From Apteryx mantelli (taxonomy: Eukaryota; Chordata; Aves; Apterygiformes; Apterygidae), in the NCBI RefSeq assembly GCF_036417845.1, contig NC_089979.1, positions 53,978,262-54,042,261 on the forward strand: a stretch of 64,000 nucleotides of DNA, read 5' to 3'. Both the position numbers and the translations under genes were made by a program. Positions within the stretch are counted from its first letter, which is position 1, and the number at the start of each line of letters is the position of its first letter. The notes under the pieces were generated by a model. That model searched no databases. It was not told where the DNA came from and worked only from the letters and a program-made list of their open reading frames with translations. This document shows, piece after piece, positions 24,561-36,942 of this stretch.

Positions 24561-25454
24561 CTAGTGAATTCCCCTGTGTCCCTAAACTGTTTTCCTCTTT
24601 AAATATTTTTAAATATAAACTTGGACTATGTGCTGTTCAAGTGACAAGTTCTTGCTCCTCTTAGTTCTAAATATTGCACAGGACTTACTTGGGGATTCTC
24701 TAGCTATATGCATCCACACCCCCCACATATGTTTCATGGGAAGAGAAATGGAAAAAAAAAAAGAAGAATTTCAAACACAAGCAAAGAATTAGTGACACTG
24801 TCATCTGCTGTATGTTGGAAGGCGACTCTGTATGTAACAAGGATAACAAAATATATGAAAACAAGCAAAACTGATGTGAAAAGTGGTCACATACAGGGAG
24901 TTTTGAGAACATAGGAGTTCTGAGGAAAAAAAACATTATTTTATCTTAAAAAACCAACAGATCTCTCTGCATTTCAACTCTGACAGGCCCCAGGGTCTAA
25001 CAAACCACAAAGAAAACACTTCAGGGCTGTGACTATCAAATGCCCTTAAATGTGAAGACACCTGGTTGGCAGGCAGGGACCGAGCTAGGGAACAGAAGAT
25101 GGGGAACTTGTTCATTGCACCAGGAACAAGTGGCAGGAACAATAGCAGAAATTACAGGGCCACCGCCTGACATTTGTGTTGCAGATGTTAGCTGTGCACT
25201 GTGCATGTGAAGCAATCCTGCCATAGAGCTGTCACAATCCATTTCCAAGCCAGGATGGACCAGCATTTTAGCCTATTCATGTTGACGGGAGCTACATTTA
25301 AATAATGCCAAGCATGACAAAAGCCAGGAAATTCAAAGTTAAAGCTACTGCTCAGGTCTTAAGCTCAGCTATTAAGGAGAAAACAGCCAATTGGGCAAGC
25401 TATGGAGCAGGCAGATTTCTACAGTCCTTGCTTTGAGTCATATTTGCTTATAAG

Positions 25455-25520
25455 AGTGATGTCATTGAAATTAATAGGGCTGTCTACATGAGTAAATGCT
25501 ATTCATTGGGAGTAAATTGG
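25455..25520. repeat. Relic of a GAAGTCAATGG-type interspersed repeat
   Basis: GTCATTGAAATTAATAGGGC followed by ACATGAGTAAATGC resembles the common amniote repeat with core ATTGAAGTCAATGGGACTAC and ATGAGTAA. It is old and diverged. Confidence 0.45.
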
Positions 25521-26764
25521 TTTCCATGTGTTCTCTGACTTACTCTGCTTTTATTAGCACAGTTCACTTTTTTCCCCTAACTATATTCTTCTGGACAATT
25601 TGCTTGTGGATTTTTCTTTTTTCTTTGCTAGCCTTTGAATATTGGCAAGGAGTCCATCCCAGAGTTGGCTTTCCATGGAGAACCAGGACGGAGATGTCCC
25701 TTTTTCTCCCTTCTGGGGAGAAAAGAAAATTGGTGCAAGAAAAAGCCTAGTTGGGTGTAAGGCCAAAGGCATGGAGCCAGGGGGATTCCAGCAGACCTTG
25801 GACAAGCGTCAGGTGGGTGACGGTCCCCTGTCAGGCTGTGTTGGCACGCAGAGAGGCGAGGAGCCTTGCACCTCGCAGAAGGGCAGGGGCTACGACAGCC
25901 CCACTCTCACCTTGGTGAAGTCCTGAAGAAGCTCAGCAAATGATTTTATTTGCTCATGCCCAAGACTGAATGCATAGATCTCTTTTTCTTTAGCCACACA
26001 CAACTATTACAAAAAGAATATTTTCCCTAATTTTCTTTTCTTCTTTCTAGCCTTCACTCTTTAAGTTTTCCTTCAAAAAAATCAAAACAGAACAGCTGGA
26101 AGTAGGCAAGCATTGCATGATTCAATAGAATTGGCTGAATTTGCAGAGACTGTAGTCTGTAGTCTTAACTAGCTAGGTTATTGCAGATCTGAGGTCAACC
26201 TTTGTTCGCAGACTAGCCCAAAGGATGCAATCTCATTATAATGACGCGTCTTGTCAGAGCCTTGGTTTTCCATTTGATTTTTTACCTTATTGGCTTGACT
26301 TGTCTCACCACTAAACCCACATTACACTTTACTTGTGGTGAATCAGGCCCACTGTTTGCTTTTGATGGTTATCTCAACACCGAAGTCACGTTACGGCACT
26401 GCATGGAAGAGAAATGTTTCTTAAGGTGAACAGAATGAAGCCTTCCAGTTCTTTCAGAAAGGTTAACGCCACCCGTGAGTTAAAAATAACAACAAAAATC
26501 CAAGAGAAGCCAGACCAAGGCCGTGGCAATGTTTATGCTTCTGTGCCCACCGCTGCTGTAAGAAAAGAGGTCACGTGCTGTTTGCTAGCAGCACCGTGCG
26601 GGCAGGCAGACCTGTTGCTGCAAATTCTTCATAAAACTAGTTACTTAAGGGGCCTGAGCCAAAATTCACCATAGTCAGCGATGAGGCTCTGATATATGAA
26701 ATTTGGCATGGGAGGGGTAGGAGGAGAGAGCAGAGGGGAAAGAGCAAAACAAGAAAAGGTAAAC

Positions 26765-26830
26765 ATTTGATTTCACTTGAGGCCTGATCCAAAGCTTCAA
26801 CCACTTCTTACAACACTTTTAGCCTTAGAC
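26765..26830. repeat. Relic of a GAAGTCAATGG-type interspersed repeat
   Basis: GAGGCCTGATCCAAAGCTTC matches the outer arm (GGCCTGATCCAAAGCCC) of the same palindromic amniote repeat family. The inner core is decayed. Confidence 0.4.
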
Positions 26831-28254
26831 CCTTAACATCCTTCTTTCATCAGAGCGCTAGAGTTTGCAGCCAATGTCACCACAACAGTCAAATACATGG
26901 AAATCATATCAAGTATCCTGGCTTAAAGTGTGAATGGTATTCATCTGCCTGTTACACACACTATGGTTTTATCAGAAAACGATTTTGGATAAAACCCGAA
27001 TATACGATACAATAAATAATTCATGACGGAAGGAGAGCCATATTTCTCTCTATATTGGCATTTCATCGTGCAGCCACTGAACCACAGCTTGTTTTTATAC
27101 ACAGCAGCAGACTACGTTCCCAGCTCGAAACATTCAGCCCCATCTGGTAGATTCATTCCCGGTTAGATAATACCAAACGTATCTCTGTAACATACCAGCT
27201 ACTGTCAAATAGCAGCGAGCCGTCTCCCCAAGACAGCTGTTTCGCACAAGGGCCGCATTGTCTGCAGGAAGCTTGTATCATTTTACTTGGAGCGCCGGGG
27301 AACAAGCCCGCCGTCAGCTGCCACGGCATCGAGAGAACCTTGCTCGCCACAGATTTTCATTATTTTGTTATCCGGCCAAACACAGCGTGGACGTCCGGTT
27401 GAAACAAAGGATGCGTTCCCTGCTCTGCTTATATTTCACGAGTGGCAACCGAACCACACAAACCTCTTTGCTCCTTTTCTCCTTCTCTTCAAAGTTTACA
27501 GGGGTATGAAAAAGACATAATTCGCCTCTGGGTTTGTAAGAGGCAAGTTTTGGTTTTCGGCCCCGGCTGCAGGCCGTTCCTTGGCACCAGGTCGAGCTGG
27601 GCAGCGCTGTCCCGCAGTGGAAAGCCGCACGCGGCTGCCACGGGAAGCAGCTGGCATGTGCCACAGCACCCGCTGATGTCACACCGAAATCAACGCCGCA
27701 CCGGTGACCATGCAGCATGGGCCACCCCTTTCCTCTTCCCGCTCCCACCAGGCACAAGAAGTGCCAGTCAGTAGCATGAAGAGGAGGACACGTGCCATGA
27801 GCTGCGTAAGGAGGCATTGGTAATAGCCAACTTAACTACTCCTTTATCTCCCCCACAATTGACTTTTCCCACTGATTGCTAAAAAAAAGACCCCTTTAAA
27901 CTATCATATAGCAAGGACACCAAGCACCGTGAGAAGATTCTGTCCACACATAGATACACCCCTTCTCTATGCATCAGCCTTGTAAAATTCACTTCATGTT
28001 CTTTTCCTAAGGTGAGTAACTACTTCGATGGACAAATACAATATCCATAGGGTTTTCCATTAGTATTTGTCATTACAGCAAAGAGAAGGCAAATAGGTTT
28101 TGTGGCTTGGACTTTACACATTTGATATTTTCTATTTTGTATGTGCTAACACACCTTTTCCAATATAAAGTCTCTTAGTTTATGGGGTTTATTACTTGCA
28201 TCCTGACAAAAGTACCTTTGTATTCTGGTACATGCCCAAAGAAAAGAGATTTTG

Positions 28255-28272
28255 ATTAATTAATTAATTAAT
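28255..28272. repeat. (ATTA)n microsatellite
   Basis: Four and a half ATTA units. It also forms a run of TTAA-containing palindromes. Confidence 0.85.
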
Positions 28273-29029
28273 GATGTACATTAAAAATGAGATTCAAATA
28301 TGTTAAAATTTGGGGAATCTGGATCTGCTTTGAAGGTTAATCCTTCAGTATTTTTCTCCCAGAAGAAATAGGTAGTCATGTTTATGGTTAAGGTTATCTC
28401 ATACCTTCCATTAGAAGTCAATTTTCAGCTGCCTACAATACTGTCCAGCTATTTCAATCAAACTTTCCTATGGTTATTTCTTACACTGGGTTGAATGGAA
28501 AGTTTCAGCAGAAACAGTTTAGCCATTTCTAAGAATTAAAAAATATATATATTTTTGTCAGTGTTAATTCCTTTCTATTCATAAATCAAAACCTTCACAT
28601 CTTAAAAGAGTTCAGCACTTTGATTTTTGAGAAGAAGAATTAGAAATTTGGTAAAAGCAATCCTGGAGCTGAAGTAGCAGTTCTGCTACTGCTTTGGTAG
28701 GAGGTAAGGAAAGTAAGTGGTTGGAAAAGTGTTTATTTGCTATATCCAGCAAGATACACTTAGGTGTGCCTGAATTATAAAATATTGAGATCTCTGTATG
28801 CATATGCTCATTAGCATTTTCTAGAGGCTTGGTGCTAGAGCCTGAAAAAGCTTCCTTGTCAAGGAGCACACTCCTAAACTCACAGGTTTTCCTATGTCCA
28901 AAAGTTGACAGCTAATGTAGTACCACTCCTTTGGACAGAGAGAACAAGTGCTGGACTGGGAGCTACGTGTACAGCTTTTCTTCACTAGCTAGTGTGAATA
29001 AATAATATGTGAGCTACCCAACCCTTCTT

Positions 29030-29110
29030 ACAGGGTTTACTAGACAGGAAAGTGTTATTCCCACTACTTTACAGGTGAGGTAATACTTCTGGCAGAGGTG
29101 ACAACAGAGT
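29030..29110 (+). mobile_element. MIR-like SINE relic
   Basis: GTGTTATTCCCACTACTTTA followed by CAGGTGAGGTAATACTTCTG resembles the MIR segment TTATCCCCATTTTACAGATGAGGAAACTGAG. It is short and diverged, so only a tentative call. Confidence 0.4.
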
Positions 29111-29479
29111 ATAGATGAATATATATGTACGACAGAATACAGAGAGCTTGTTTTACAAGCAGGATCAAAGAGGAATGACAACTGCAAGGGAGATGAGGGA
29201 AGACTGGAGAGGGGAAGAAAGAGAGAATTAATTTGGAAGCAAAACTGAAAGCTGTTTCAGTTGGGAGAAGTATCTGAAGAATCTGATGCCCATAACCGTC
29301 CCCAAAAGACAGCTAAAATGTGATTTTAATGAAAATCACTAAAATCTGTTAAATTATATTCTAAGGTTATGAGAATTAATTTCAAACAGAAGAGTTAAGA
29401 AACATTACAAGATCTCTAAGCTCGATCTCCTAGTTCAATTGTTCATTGAACTATGCCAGTGTACACTGAGCTGATTCCC

Positions 29480-29540
29480 AGAAAGCGAATACCACTTGAC
29501 TTTCAGAAGTGTTGAGCACTCGCATTTCCCATCAAATTTA
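29480..29540. repeat. Relic of a palindromic amniote repeat
   Basis: GACTTTCAGAAGTGTTGAGC followed by ACTCGCATTTCCCATC resembles one arm of the known motif TTTCAGAAGTGCTGAGCACCC...CTCCCATTGAAGTC. It appears to be half of the original palindrome. Confidence 0.45.
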
Positions 29541-29703
29541 ATAAGGAGTATTATAAACATACATGCAGTCCTTTTGAGAATCATGACTATACTTTGATTA
29601 CTAGCTAAATTATAAAGGGCATGCTATGGAATCCACATAAGTCAACTTGACCTATATTAAATACTTTTTCCTAATTGCAATATTATTGTAGCCGGTTACT
29701 TAC

Positions 29704-30122
29704 TGTCCTCAGGTAAGTTGTTTTCCCGCTCTTCTCTCTCCATCTGTTGGCACCAGCCCTCCATACGATCTCTCTCTGCCTGAAGAAGCTTCAGAAACCA
29801 GTGCCCATCCCGTGGACACACTGACCTTTGAACAGCTTCCAGAGGATCTTCAGTGATAGAGTCAATCCAGGGGTCCGGAGGAGGTAAAATGGATGGATCA
29901 AAATCTGTATCAAAGTCATCATCCACTGCACATGCATGGTAATGATTTCCTGACCCTTGTATGCTAACAGTAGAGGTGCTTGCATCTCGGGAATATTGTC
30001 TTGATATTTGTCCAGAACACGTATCATCCTCTTGCGGGTCAATTATTTCAAAGTTCTCATGGAAATCCAGGTCTGCTTGCACGGCTGTTGTTACACTATT
30101 AGATCGTGTAAACCTGCGAAAG
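29704..30122 (-). CDS. DLGAP1: DLGAP1 coding exon (start of GKAP homology region)
   Basis: A 419-nt exon giving 139 full codons, from FRRFTRSNSVTTAVQADLDF through RDASTSTVSIQGSGNHYHAC, an acidic stretch DDDFDTDFDPSILPPPDPW, and a helical end RDGHWFLKLLQAERDRMEGW to NNLPED. The upstream edge is decided by frame and conservation. The preceding exon ends TG, and using the acceptor CTCCAAG gives Cys-Phe-Arg-Arg, the conserved sequence. The next AG, 9 nt downstream, would give Trp instead. The segment after DFHE (NFEIIDPQEDDTCSGQIS) is the least conserved part relative to mammals. Donor is A|GTAAGT, phase 1. The acidic and SIQG segments are probably disordered. Confidence 0.96.
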
Positions 30123-31560
30123 CTTGGAGAACACAGACATAAAATCTTTAGAGAGGTTTCATAGGTGACCTGGGATAAGTTAGTAATGCAGTAAGAGAGG
30201 ATCTATTCTGCCACTTCTCTTAAGACTGGCAGTCACTGCTCTCAGTGCTACGCTGTACTTTTTCTTGAAATGATTGGCATAAAGTTATTTTCTCATTGGA
30301 AACCAAGAAATAAACACCTCTCTCTTTTCCATGCAACCCCACTGTTTTATTGAGGCAAGTGCCCTGATGGTTGTGTGGTTTAACAAAATTGGAAGCTAGT
30401 CCAAGACACAGCTAATTGTGTTAGTAGCTCAGGATCTGAGGTTACCAATCAAAGAAAACTTAAAGGGGTCTGATTTTAAGAAATGATTGCGCTTCCAGCT
30501 TTTAAAACTCACATGCCTTTGAAGTTGCACACCCAAAAACACAAGTCACATTTAAAAATCATGCAGTCTTTGCCTCCCTCTCAACAGAGATTGATGAGAA
30601 ACTATTACCAATGAATCCACTATCTACATTATATTATATGGTGCCTTTTCTAAAGAAGATAAGTATTTTAACCCAGCAAACGATTTTATATTGCTTCTTC
30701 AAAATTACTCTTCATACTCATGTACCTGCTAGTTTACTTCTTCGGAAAATACCTCTGCCAACCCTCACAATTTTAGTGCCATTCCCAGTGCTGTTTGAGA
30801 GACTTGTTTTTCACATTCAACCCTCAGCCTCACAATGGTCTTCTCCTTTCCAGACAAGCTAGCATCTTCTATTACTATCTATGCTACCCTCATCATGCTG
30901 GCTGCTAAGCTGTAGATACCTTCCTTCCATGCATTGGTTGCACATGTTGGAGCCCCTGAGGGCAGAGAGCAAACCTTTAGTCACCCTGGGAGAGGCAGAC
31001 AGAAGGAGGGAGAATGCAAAAAAGCCAAGGAGGGCAAAGGCATGAGCACAGGAAGGAGAAGAATTTGGTGTTCTGGTTTGGGTGGTTTTTCTTTAAATAA
31101 ACAGCACCTCAAATTCTGCAGTCAAAGCAGTCTGAGGGAAAGAGGCAGGAGGAAGATTAATGGCTGTTGATGTGGGGCTCTGAAAACAGCAGAGCAAAGA
31201 AAAACAGGAGGTGGGAAGGGTTCTCCAATCAAAAAACAGAAAGAGCAATTCCTCTGCAGAAGAAAGCCCACAGTACCTTCTCAGCCAAACAAATAACTGG
31301 AAAACTTTAATAATAGAGTGTGTGCGTATATATTTTTCTAATGGCCTAGAATACAAAGATTTTAATGTAACAGCTGCTGCTTGCAGTTCTTTTGAAACAG
31401 GTGGTTGTTAAGTGATGTACAAGTCACAGTTATGCCATTGTAGTTTTGTACGATATGCACCAGCAGACTGAAAAATAGAGAGCAAGCAGAACTCTTCGGC
31501 TCGGTAGTATTTATCCTTTGACAAGCAGAGCAAAGCGTTTTGCTATGGACTGATACAGCA

Positions 31561-32117
31561 GAAAAAGTTCAGAAGGGAGGACGAGGATAATTGGAGATGT
31601 GGTATGGCTTCCATAGGAAGAAAGACAGTTCTTGGTTTAGAAAACAGATGGCTGAGGAGGGATATGAGAGACCCATGAAATCCCAACTAGGTGATGTTTC
31701 ACCATTTCTCAGAGTACAAGAACTGGGGGGAGGAAGGCAGCTAGTTTCAAGGCTTAAAGGTTTAAATCTAGCAAAAGGAAGTATTTTTCCACACAATGTG
31801 TAATTAAATTGTCACAGGATACCGGGAAAACCAAAGGTAAAAATAGGTTCAAAGAGAACCTGAACACATTCACAGGAGACAGGTCCAGGAAGAGCTACTA
31901 AACTGATGTCATATCTGGCTTCCGAAGTCCCTGAACAACAGACTGCTAAACTGGGAAGATCTACTGGGAGAAGTATCACTTTATACACACCCTATTCCTT
32001 TATATGTTTCCTAAGTATCTGCTACCGGCCCCTGGCAGAGAAAAGCTGTTAGACTGGTATTGTTGGTTAGAAAGAGCTAAGCTTTAGGCTGATCTTGCAA
32101 TGAAAATCTTTTGGGCC
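31561..32117 (+). mobile_element. CR1 LINE, degenerate 3' end
   Basis: The order of several CR1 landmarks is preserved: GAAAAAGTTCAGAAGG, GGCTTCCATAGGAAGAAAGA, AAAAGGAAGTATTTTTCCAC, ACACAATGTGTAATTAAATT, GGTTCAAAGAGAACCTGAAC, CAGGAGACAGGTCCAGGAAG, CCCTGAACAACAGACTGC and CCTATTCCTTTATATGTTTC. These correspond to the terminal part of the CR1 reverse-transcriptase region and 3' UTR shared by birds, turtles and crocodilians. Open frames are broken and divergence is considerable, so it is an old, 5'-truncated, inactive insertion, antisense to DLGAP1. The end near 32117 is approximate. Confidence 0.85.
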
Positions 32118-33404
32118 AGTCTATGCTAGTTTTCTTAACATTGCCTTAATTTGGCCACCAACCTGACAGACCCCTTATCTGCGCTGAAGTGCATGCATAT
32201 ACACACAAACGTGTGCCCACCCAGGCACATGCTCACAGAGGATTTCATTTTACTCATTGGCCAGGGGTCACAGAAAGCCAAGGCATCAGTCCCTGGTGTA
32301 CTCTTCTGCCCCTTCCAAGGTGCTGGAGAAAAGCAAATCCCTTCATCAGCCTCATTCTTCTCCATGCCTTTAACTCCACATCACACCCTTCTTCTGCTCT
32401 CGTGTGTCCTAGCCGCTGATACACGTCTGTTTTAGATGACCACCTGTATTTCAGTTAACACCCTGGCTTTTCAGTGTACACCAAATCCCAAATGTGGAAA
32501 CATCAAGGTCTACTTACCAAGGTGATGTATTGCTGGAGGCACTATGTTTCAAAACTTTTAGGAGTATACTCTTGCTGGTTTCAATATGAGCTAGTACCAC
32601 CAAAACCAGACTGTGCTCGGCAAATAAAATGAATGACCTACTTTTTTTTTGCCTTTGTTTTATCTATATAATAATATGCTACAGGCTTGTTTGACAGATT
32701 TTTGGCAGTGGACTGTGTAACCTATCTGTCTTCAGAAGAAAAACAACTTAGCAGTAGAATATAGCATCAGTTTAAAAAAAAAAATACTCCTAAAGAAATA
32801 TATGTGGAATGAAATGGAAATGTAGGAAGGCACCCACTATCTGCCTGCCTCCAGCACACCTATATAAATTGCCTAATAGATGGTAATTTTAGTCTCTGAC
32901 ATAGCTTCCTCACCCACTTCCAGGATGTTTCACTCTTACAAAATACCATTTGTGTCCCACACGTGTCTTTTTTGTTTTGCTCCCAGTTAAAACTCCACAC
33001 CACAGGAGAGCTGCTGAAGCTAATGCCTAAGTTTTCACTATTTCCACACATTCAAAACCCTCACAGGTCTACCTAAAAAAAAAAGTTTTCATAAATTGCT
33101 GGCTATTATGGTAAATAGGTAAAAAACAGACTTGCCTCTTCCTCTGCTTTCAGGCTTGGCTCTTTTGTATTCAGTTGTGCCCTGAAGGCACAAGGTGTAA
33201 TAATTGCAACTTCAGAGAACTACAGCAGATATCTGGCCTAAGGTGCAGAAAGCCATGAAACTTCAGACTGGATAAACCAGTATGGAGAACAGCAGTATGA
33301 TGTGTGTTTTGAACAGCAACAACAGGGTCACTTGTTAGCATTCAGCTCTCTGCTTCTTAATGTAATGCTTTTGAAAAACATGTTTACGTTTCTACTCAGA
33401 GAAC

Positions 33405-33422
33405 TTCTTTCTTTCTTTCTTT
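33405..33422. repeat. (TTTC)n microsatellite
   Basis: About four and a half TTTC units followed by an A tract. Confidence 0.85.
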
Positions 33423-36235
33423 AAAAAAAGAGAAATAGGTTCCAAACCAATTTAAGCATGGCAAGTCTCAGTGGCATTTATATTAAATTCAGCCTGCCTC
33501 ATTTTATCGACCGTCTCTGCTATTTCTTGTTGTGGGTTTGTCCGGTAAGGTTGCAGCGCTGTCAGCAGAACAAAACAAATTGCAGAAGGAGTTAGCAGAT
33601 ACAACATTATTGACATGCAAGTCTTCTAATGGCGGGATCTTCAGTCATACATCTTCAAGGACTTGTGACAAGCAAAAGTATAGACTATCCATACTATCAA
33701 GCTACAGAATCTTATGTTTTTTACTCTGTCCCTCCCCCTCTCCCATTCACACAATCTTTTTTCATCACTAAAGAGTCTTAACAGGGAAACTCTAATCCTC
33801 TATTGTTGTTTCATGTTACCAAAATCCTTTAGAATTTCTCAGAATTTCTCAGTGGAATGTCTTCCACTGTGCAGAATATACACAGCCAGAAAACGCTGCA
33901 GACAAAAACCAAGTTAATATCAGTCCCAGCTCAGAGGGTATATCTTAGCTAAAATACAGATTTGAAGGCTCTGTCCTTAAAGCCTGGAGAGTTAGGAAGT
34001 TTAAAATAGAGTGTATGACTAGCCAGCTATATAGGTATGACTCTAAAACCTGAGTGTTGTCAGAAAAAAAAGTGACCAAAACCAAAAACCTAAATGAAAA
34101 AAGCCAAAGAAGAGGACTTCCTTTTTCTTGATGAGACAGAAGAGTATTTTTATTTTTTATATTCCTCTGCCACCACTTCAAACCGTTTCACTTTATAGTC
34201 TTTTTTGACTGTGTTCTTGCTTTTTCATCACCGAAATAGAAAAATAAAACAGGTATCATTCCTCAGTGTGAAAGGGCCCAGCCTGAAAAGGCTTTAACTA
34301 CAAATGCGCTGTGTTAGACAAAGGAGCTCCACAACAGGAGGTGGGGGCACCTTCCCTGGCCCAACAGAAGCCAAAGGAGAGGTAGGAGGAGCATGCATAC
34401 ACACGCACATGGTCTTAGTTTTCTATGGGAGCATTCTTAGTTCACAAACTACCATCATTTCAGCTTTCATAAATCCTCTTAATGTCAAACTGACGATAAT
34501 TACCAGTTGACAGTTAGAATACGGAGCAATGGGCAAGATACTTTTTGGGGTGGGGATGTAATGGGAGGAGATCTCGGGGCACACAAGGTGCAGTGCAACA
34601 GAGACAAAGAGCAATCATGGTTCTGTGGGACTGAGAGCTTAAAGGATCTGCCCTTTAATCAGTAAGGATGTGTGCTAATTGGCCTGGCACAATAAATGAC
34701 TTGTTCTTTTCTGGTTCAGTAGAACTGGTTGACTTCCAACAATTCAATTATCTTTTGTAAGTGAGGAAGGGAAGGTGGTCCCTTGAGGTCAAGATGGAGT
34801 CACAGGTGGAGAGAAATGATAAACAGAGAAATGGAAGTGCTCTGAGATAGCACTGATCAGGGTCATAAGAAATATACTTTAAACATTTCCCCTGGAAGGG
34901 GTGGGTCATGTGAGGAAAGGGGAGGAAGATTTTATTTGGGCTTTTTTTAGTACCATGAGGAAGATCAGGTGAGAGAGAAGAGAGTAATAGCACCAGGATT
35001 ATTAGGTTACTGTTGACAGGAATAGATAAAACTGCTCTTTTTCACAAGAAGGACTGGACAGAAGTACTCTATAAATACTAGAAAATGCACAGCTGTGCTT
35101 AGGGAATGGGTACAAAAAGGAGAATTGAGAGCAGGCAGCATAAAGAGCTGGGGAGAAGATGAGCAGCAGTGATGGGTCCAGCTGTAATATGGTCAGGTAG
35201 CGATAGGTACATTTTTCCCTTGAGCAGTGCAAGAGGAGGAGGAGGAGAATTCAGACTCATTTGTCTTGGCAGGAAGCCCAGGTTATAGACTGAAGGGCTA
35301 ATGAAAGGTCTGAGGCTAGATGGAAGATGGAAGAGATAGAGCTGTGCTCCGAGGATGCTCTGGTTTTGAGCCACTTAGATCAAGACACGGAGGCAAAATC
35401 TTTTGCTTACTTGGTCCAAGCAGAGAAGCAGAAATATTTAAAAGGACATGAGGAGGTAAGGCTCTTGAGTGTGAGGACGACAGCCATATGAGGTGAGGGA
35501 AAGGGGGAGGAAAGGACAGCAAGCTAAGAAGAGTGAAACAAATGTTGTATGGAAGGCTTTTGGTGCATTAGGCAGACAGCTTTGTTGATTTTTAACAGCA
35601 CATTTAGTAGCTTAAACTGGCACAGAAAAATGATTAATTTACTGTATTTATCTTCTTTGCTGTGTCATTCTTCTCTTATTTTATATTTATTCAATATTTC
35701 TGAATGATGAAAGTTTTTTTTTTTTTTTAACATTCTTTTCTCAAAGATTCAACTCAAAAGGGCTCCTCTGAGGTTCTGCAGATGTTATGGTGTAGGGAGA
35801 GGGAAGAATGCACCGTATTTACAATTCTATTCCTGTAACAGATAATCAATACATTGTGCTCTGCTGTGTAGAAAAAAAGAAAGAATATGAGTGCCAAATT
35901 GTGCTGATAAGCCCTTTGTGTCCTGAGTGCACTCATTTTCTGAGGATTAGGGGCTGTCCTTCATCAGTCAGTTCACTTCTGAAAGTGCATGATATATTGC
36001 TACTTGCCAGTCTGCTCAAAAACAGCAGCAACCTCAACTTTATCAGCAAGGAATCCCCCAAACACAGCTGTCATTGGGTAATGCAGAAATAATGTGCTTT
36101 CGCAAGGCAGACCAAGACAGGCAAATCTTACCTTGTTTTCTGGAACAATTAAAACAGCCATAGAAAGAGGACTTTGGAAGTAAGGTATTTACAAACAGCC
36201 ATTTCTTTCTTTCTTTGTTTTTTTCCCTGTTTTTT

Positions 36236-36265
36236 GGGGGGAGGGTGGGGGCTGGGCTTTGGGGG
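36236..36265 (+). other. G-quadruplex motif, intronic, antisense to DLGAP1
   Basis: Five G runs (6, 3, 5, 3, 5) with loops A, T, CT and CTTT fit the canonical G-quadruplex rule. A second such motif lies about 650 bp downstream. The plus strand is the DLGAP1 template strand here. Confidence 0.6.
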
Positions 36266-36918
36266 TATTTCTTTCCTTTGTGCTTAGGCAGAAGGTAAAT
36301 GGTCCTTCAGCATCTATTCTAATGCGCTCATTTATCTAGTGCTAGAAGAGTTGTGGGTAAATGGGGCTAAGGTCTAACACATAAAGAAACGTCTGCCAGA
36401 AAGAGATGTTTTAGCAGGTTAATGAGGAACTTGGTAACAGCCTAACAAGGTCATTGCAGCTTGCATATATTTTTGCTGAAATCCCTTTAACCTTTTAAAA
36501 CCATAGGAAAATGCTGGCTTACAAAGAGAATTTGCTGAATTTAAAGTAGTGTGGATAACATGTTATTTTTCATTATTTTTAGCAGATGTGTAAAAAACAA
36601 GTGTAAAAATGTATTTCTGCTCTACTTGATACTACTGTCGGCAGGCCAGAGGAGGGCAGAGGGCCCTAATATTATTGTCAGCCCTGATTTGCTGCGCTCA
36701 GGTTTTCTCTGCAGAGGCTGTGAGGGGGGACTCTCCTCTCACTGAAAAGCAAGGCTGCCCCGTGATTTTCCTGGCGCTACGGCACAAGTTAGTTAGGAGC
36801 AAAATGTCTCCAAAAGTTACATTGCGCCCAAAGGGCTCAGGAAAAAGGCACAAAGACTTCAGTCAGTGCTCGCAACCGCAGCAGGCATGGAAAGGCGGCA
36901 GCAGGCAGATCCGCCTGT

Positions 36919-36942
36919 GGGCAGGGGAGGGGAGGGAAGGGG
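36919..36942 (+). other. G-quadruplex motif, intronic, antisense to DLGAP1
   Basis: Five G runs (3, 4, 4, 3, 4) separated by CA, A, A and AA. It sits in a locally GC-rich patch (about 36.7-37.0 kb) of an otherwise AT-rich intron. Confidence 0.6.

Larger units (their letters stand above)
21231..29703 (-). other. DLGAP1 intron
   Basis: An 8.5-kb intron, donor GTAAGT (consensus) and acceptor CTTTCAG. It contains MIR-like fragments (22195-22330 and 29030-29110), relics of the GAAGTCAATGG-type repeat (25455-25520, 26765-26830, 29480-29540), a cluster of TTATTCTGG motifs (24470-24560) and an ATTA microsatellite. No exon or RNA gene was recognised. Confidence 0.85.

Noticed and set aside
30083..30113. 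Using the CGCAG acceptor as the exon start
   Set aside because: It gives Trp in place of the conserved Cys-Phe-Arg-Arg; kept only as a possible alternative isoform.
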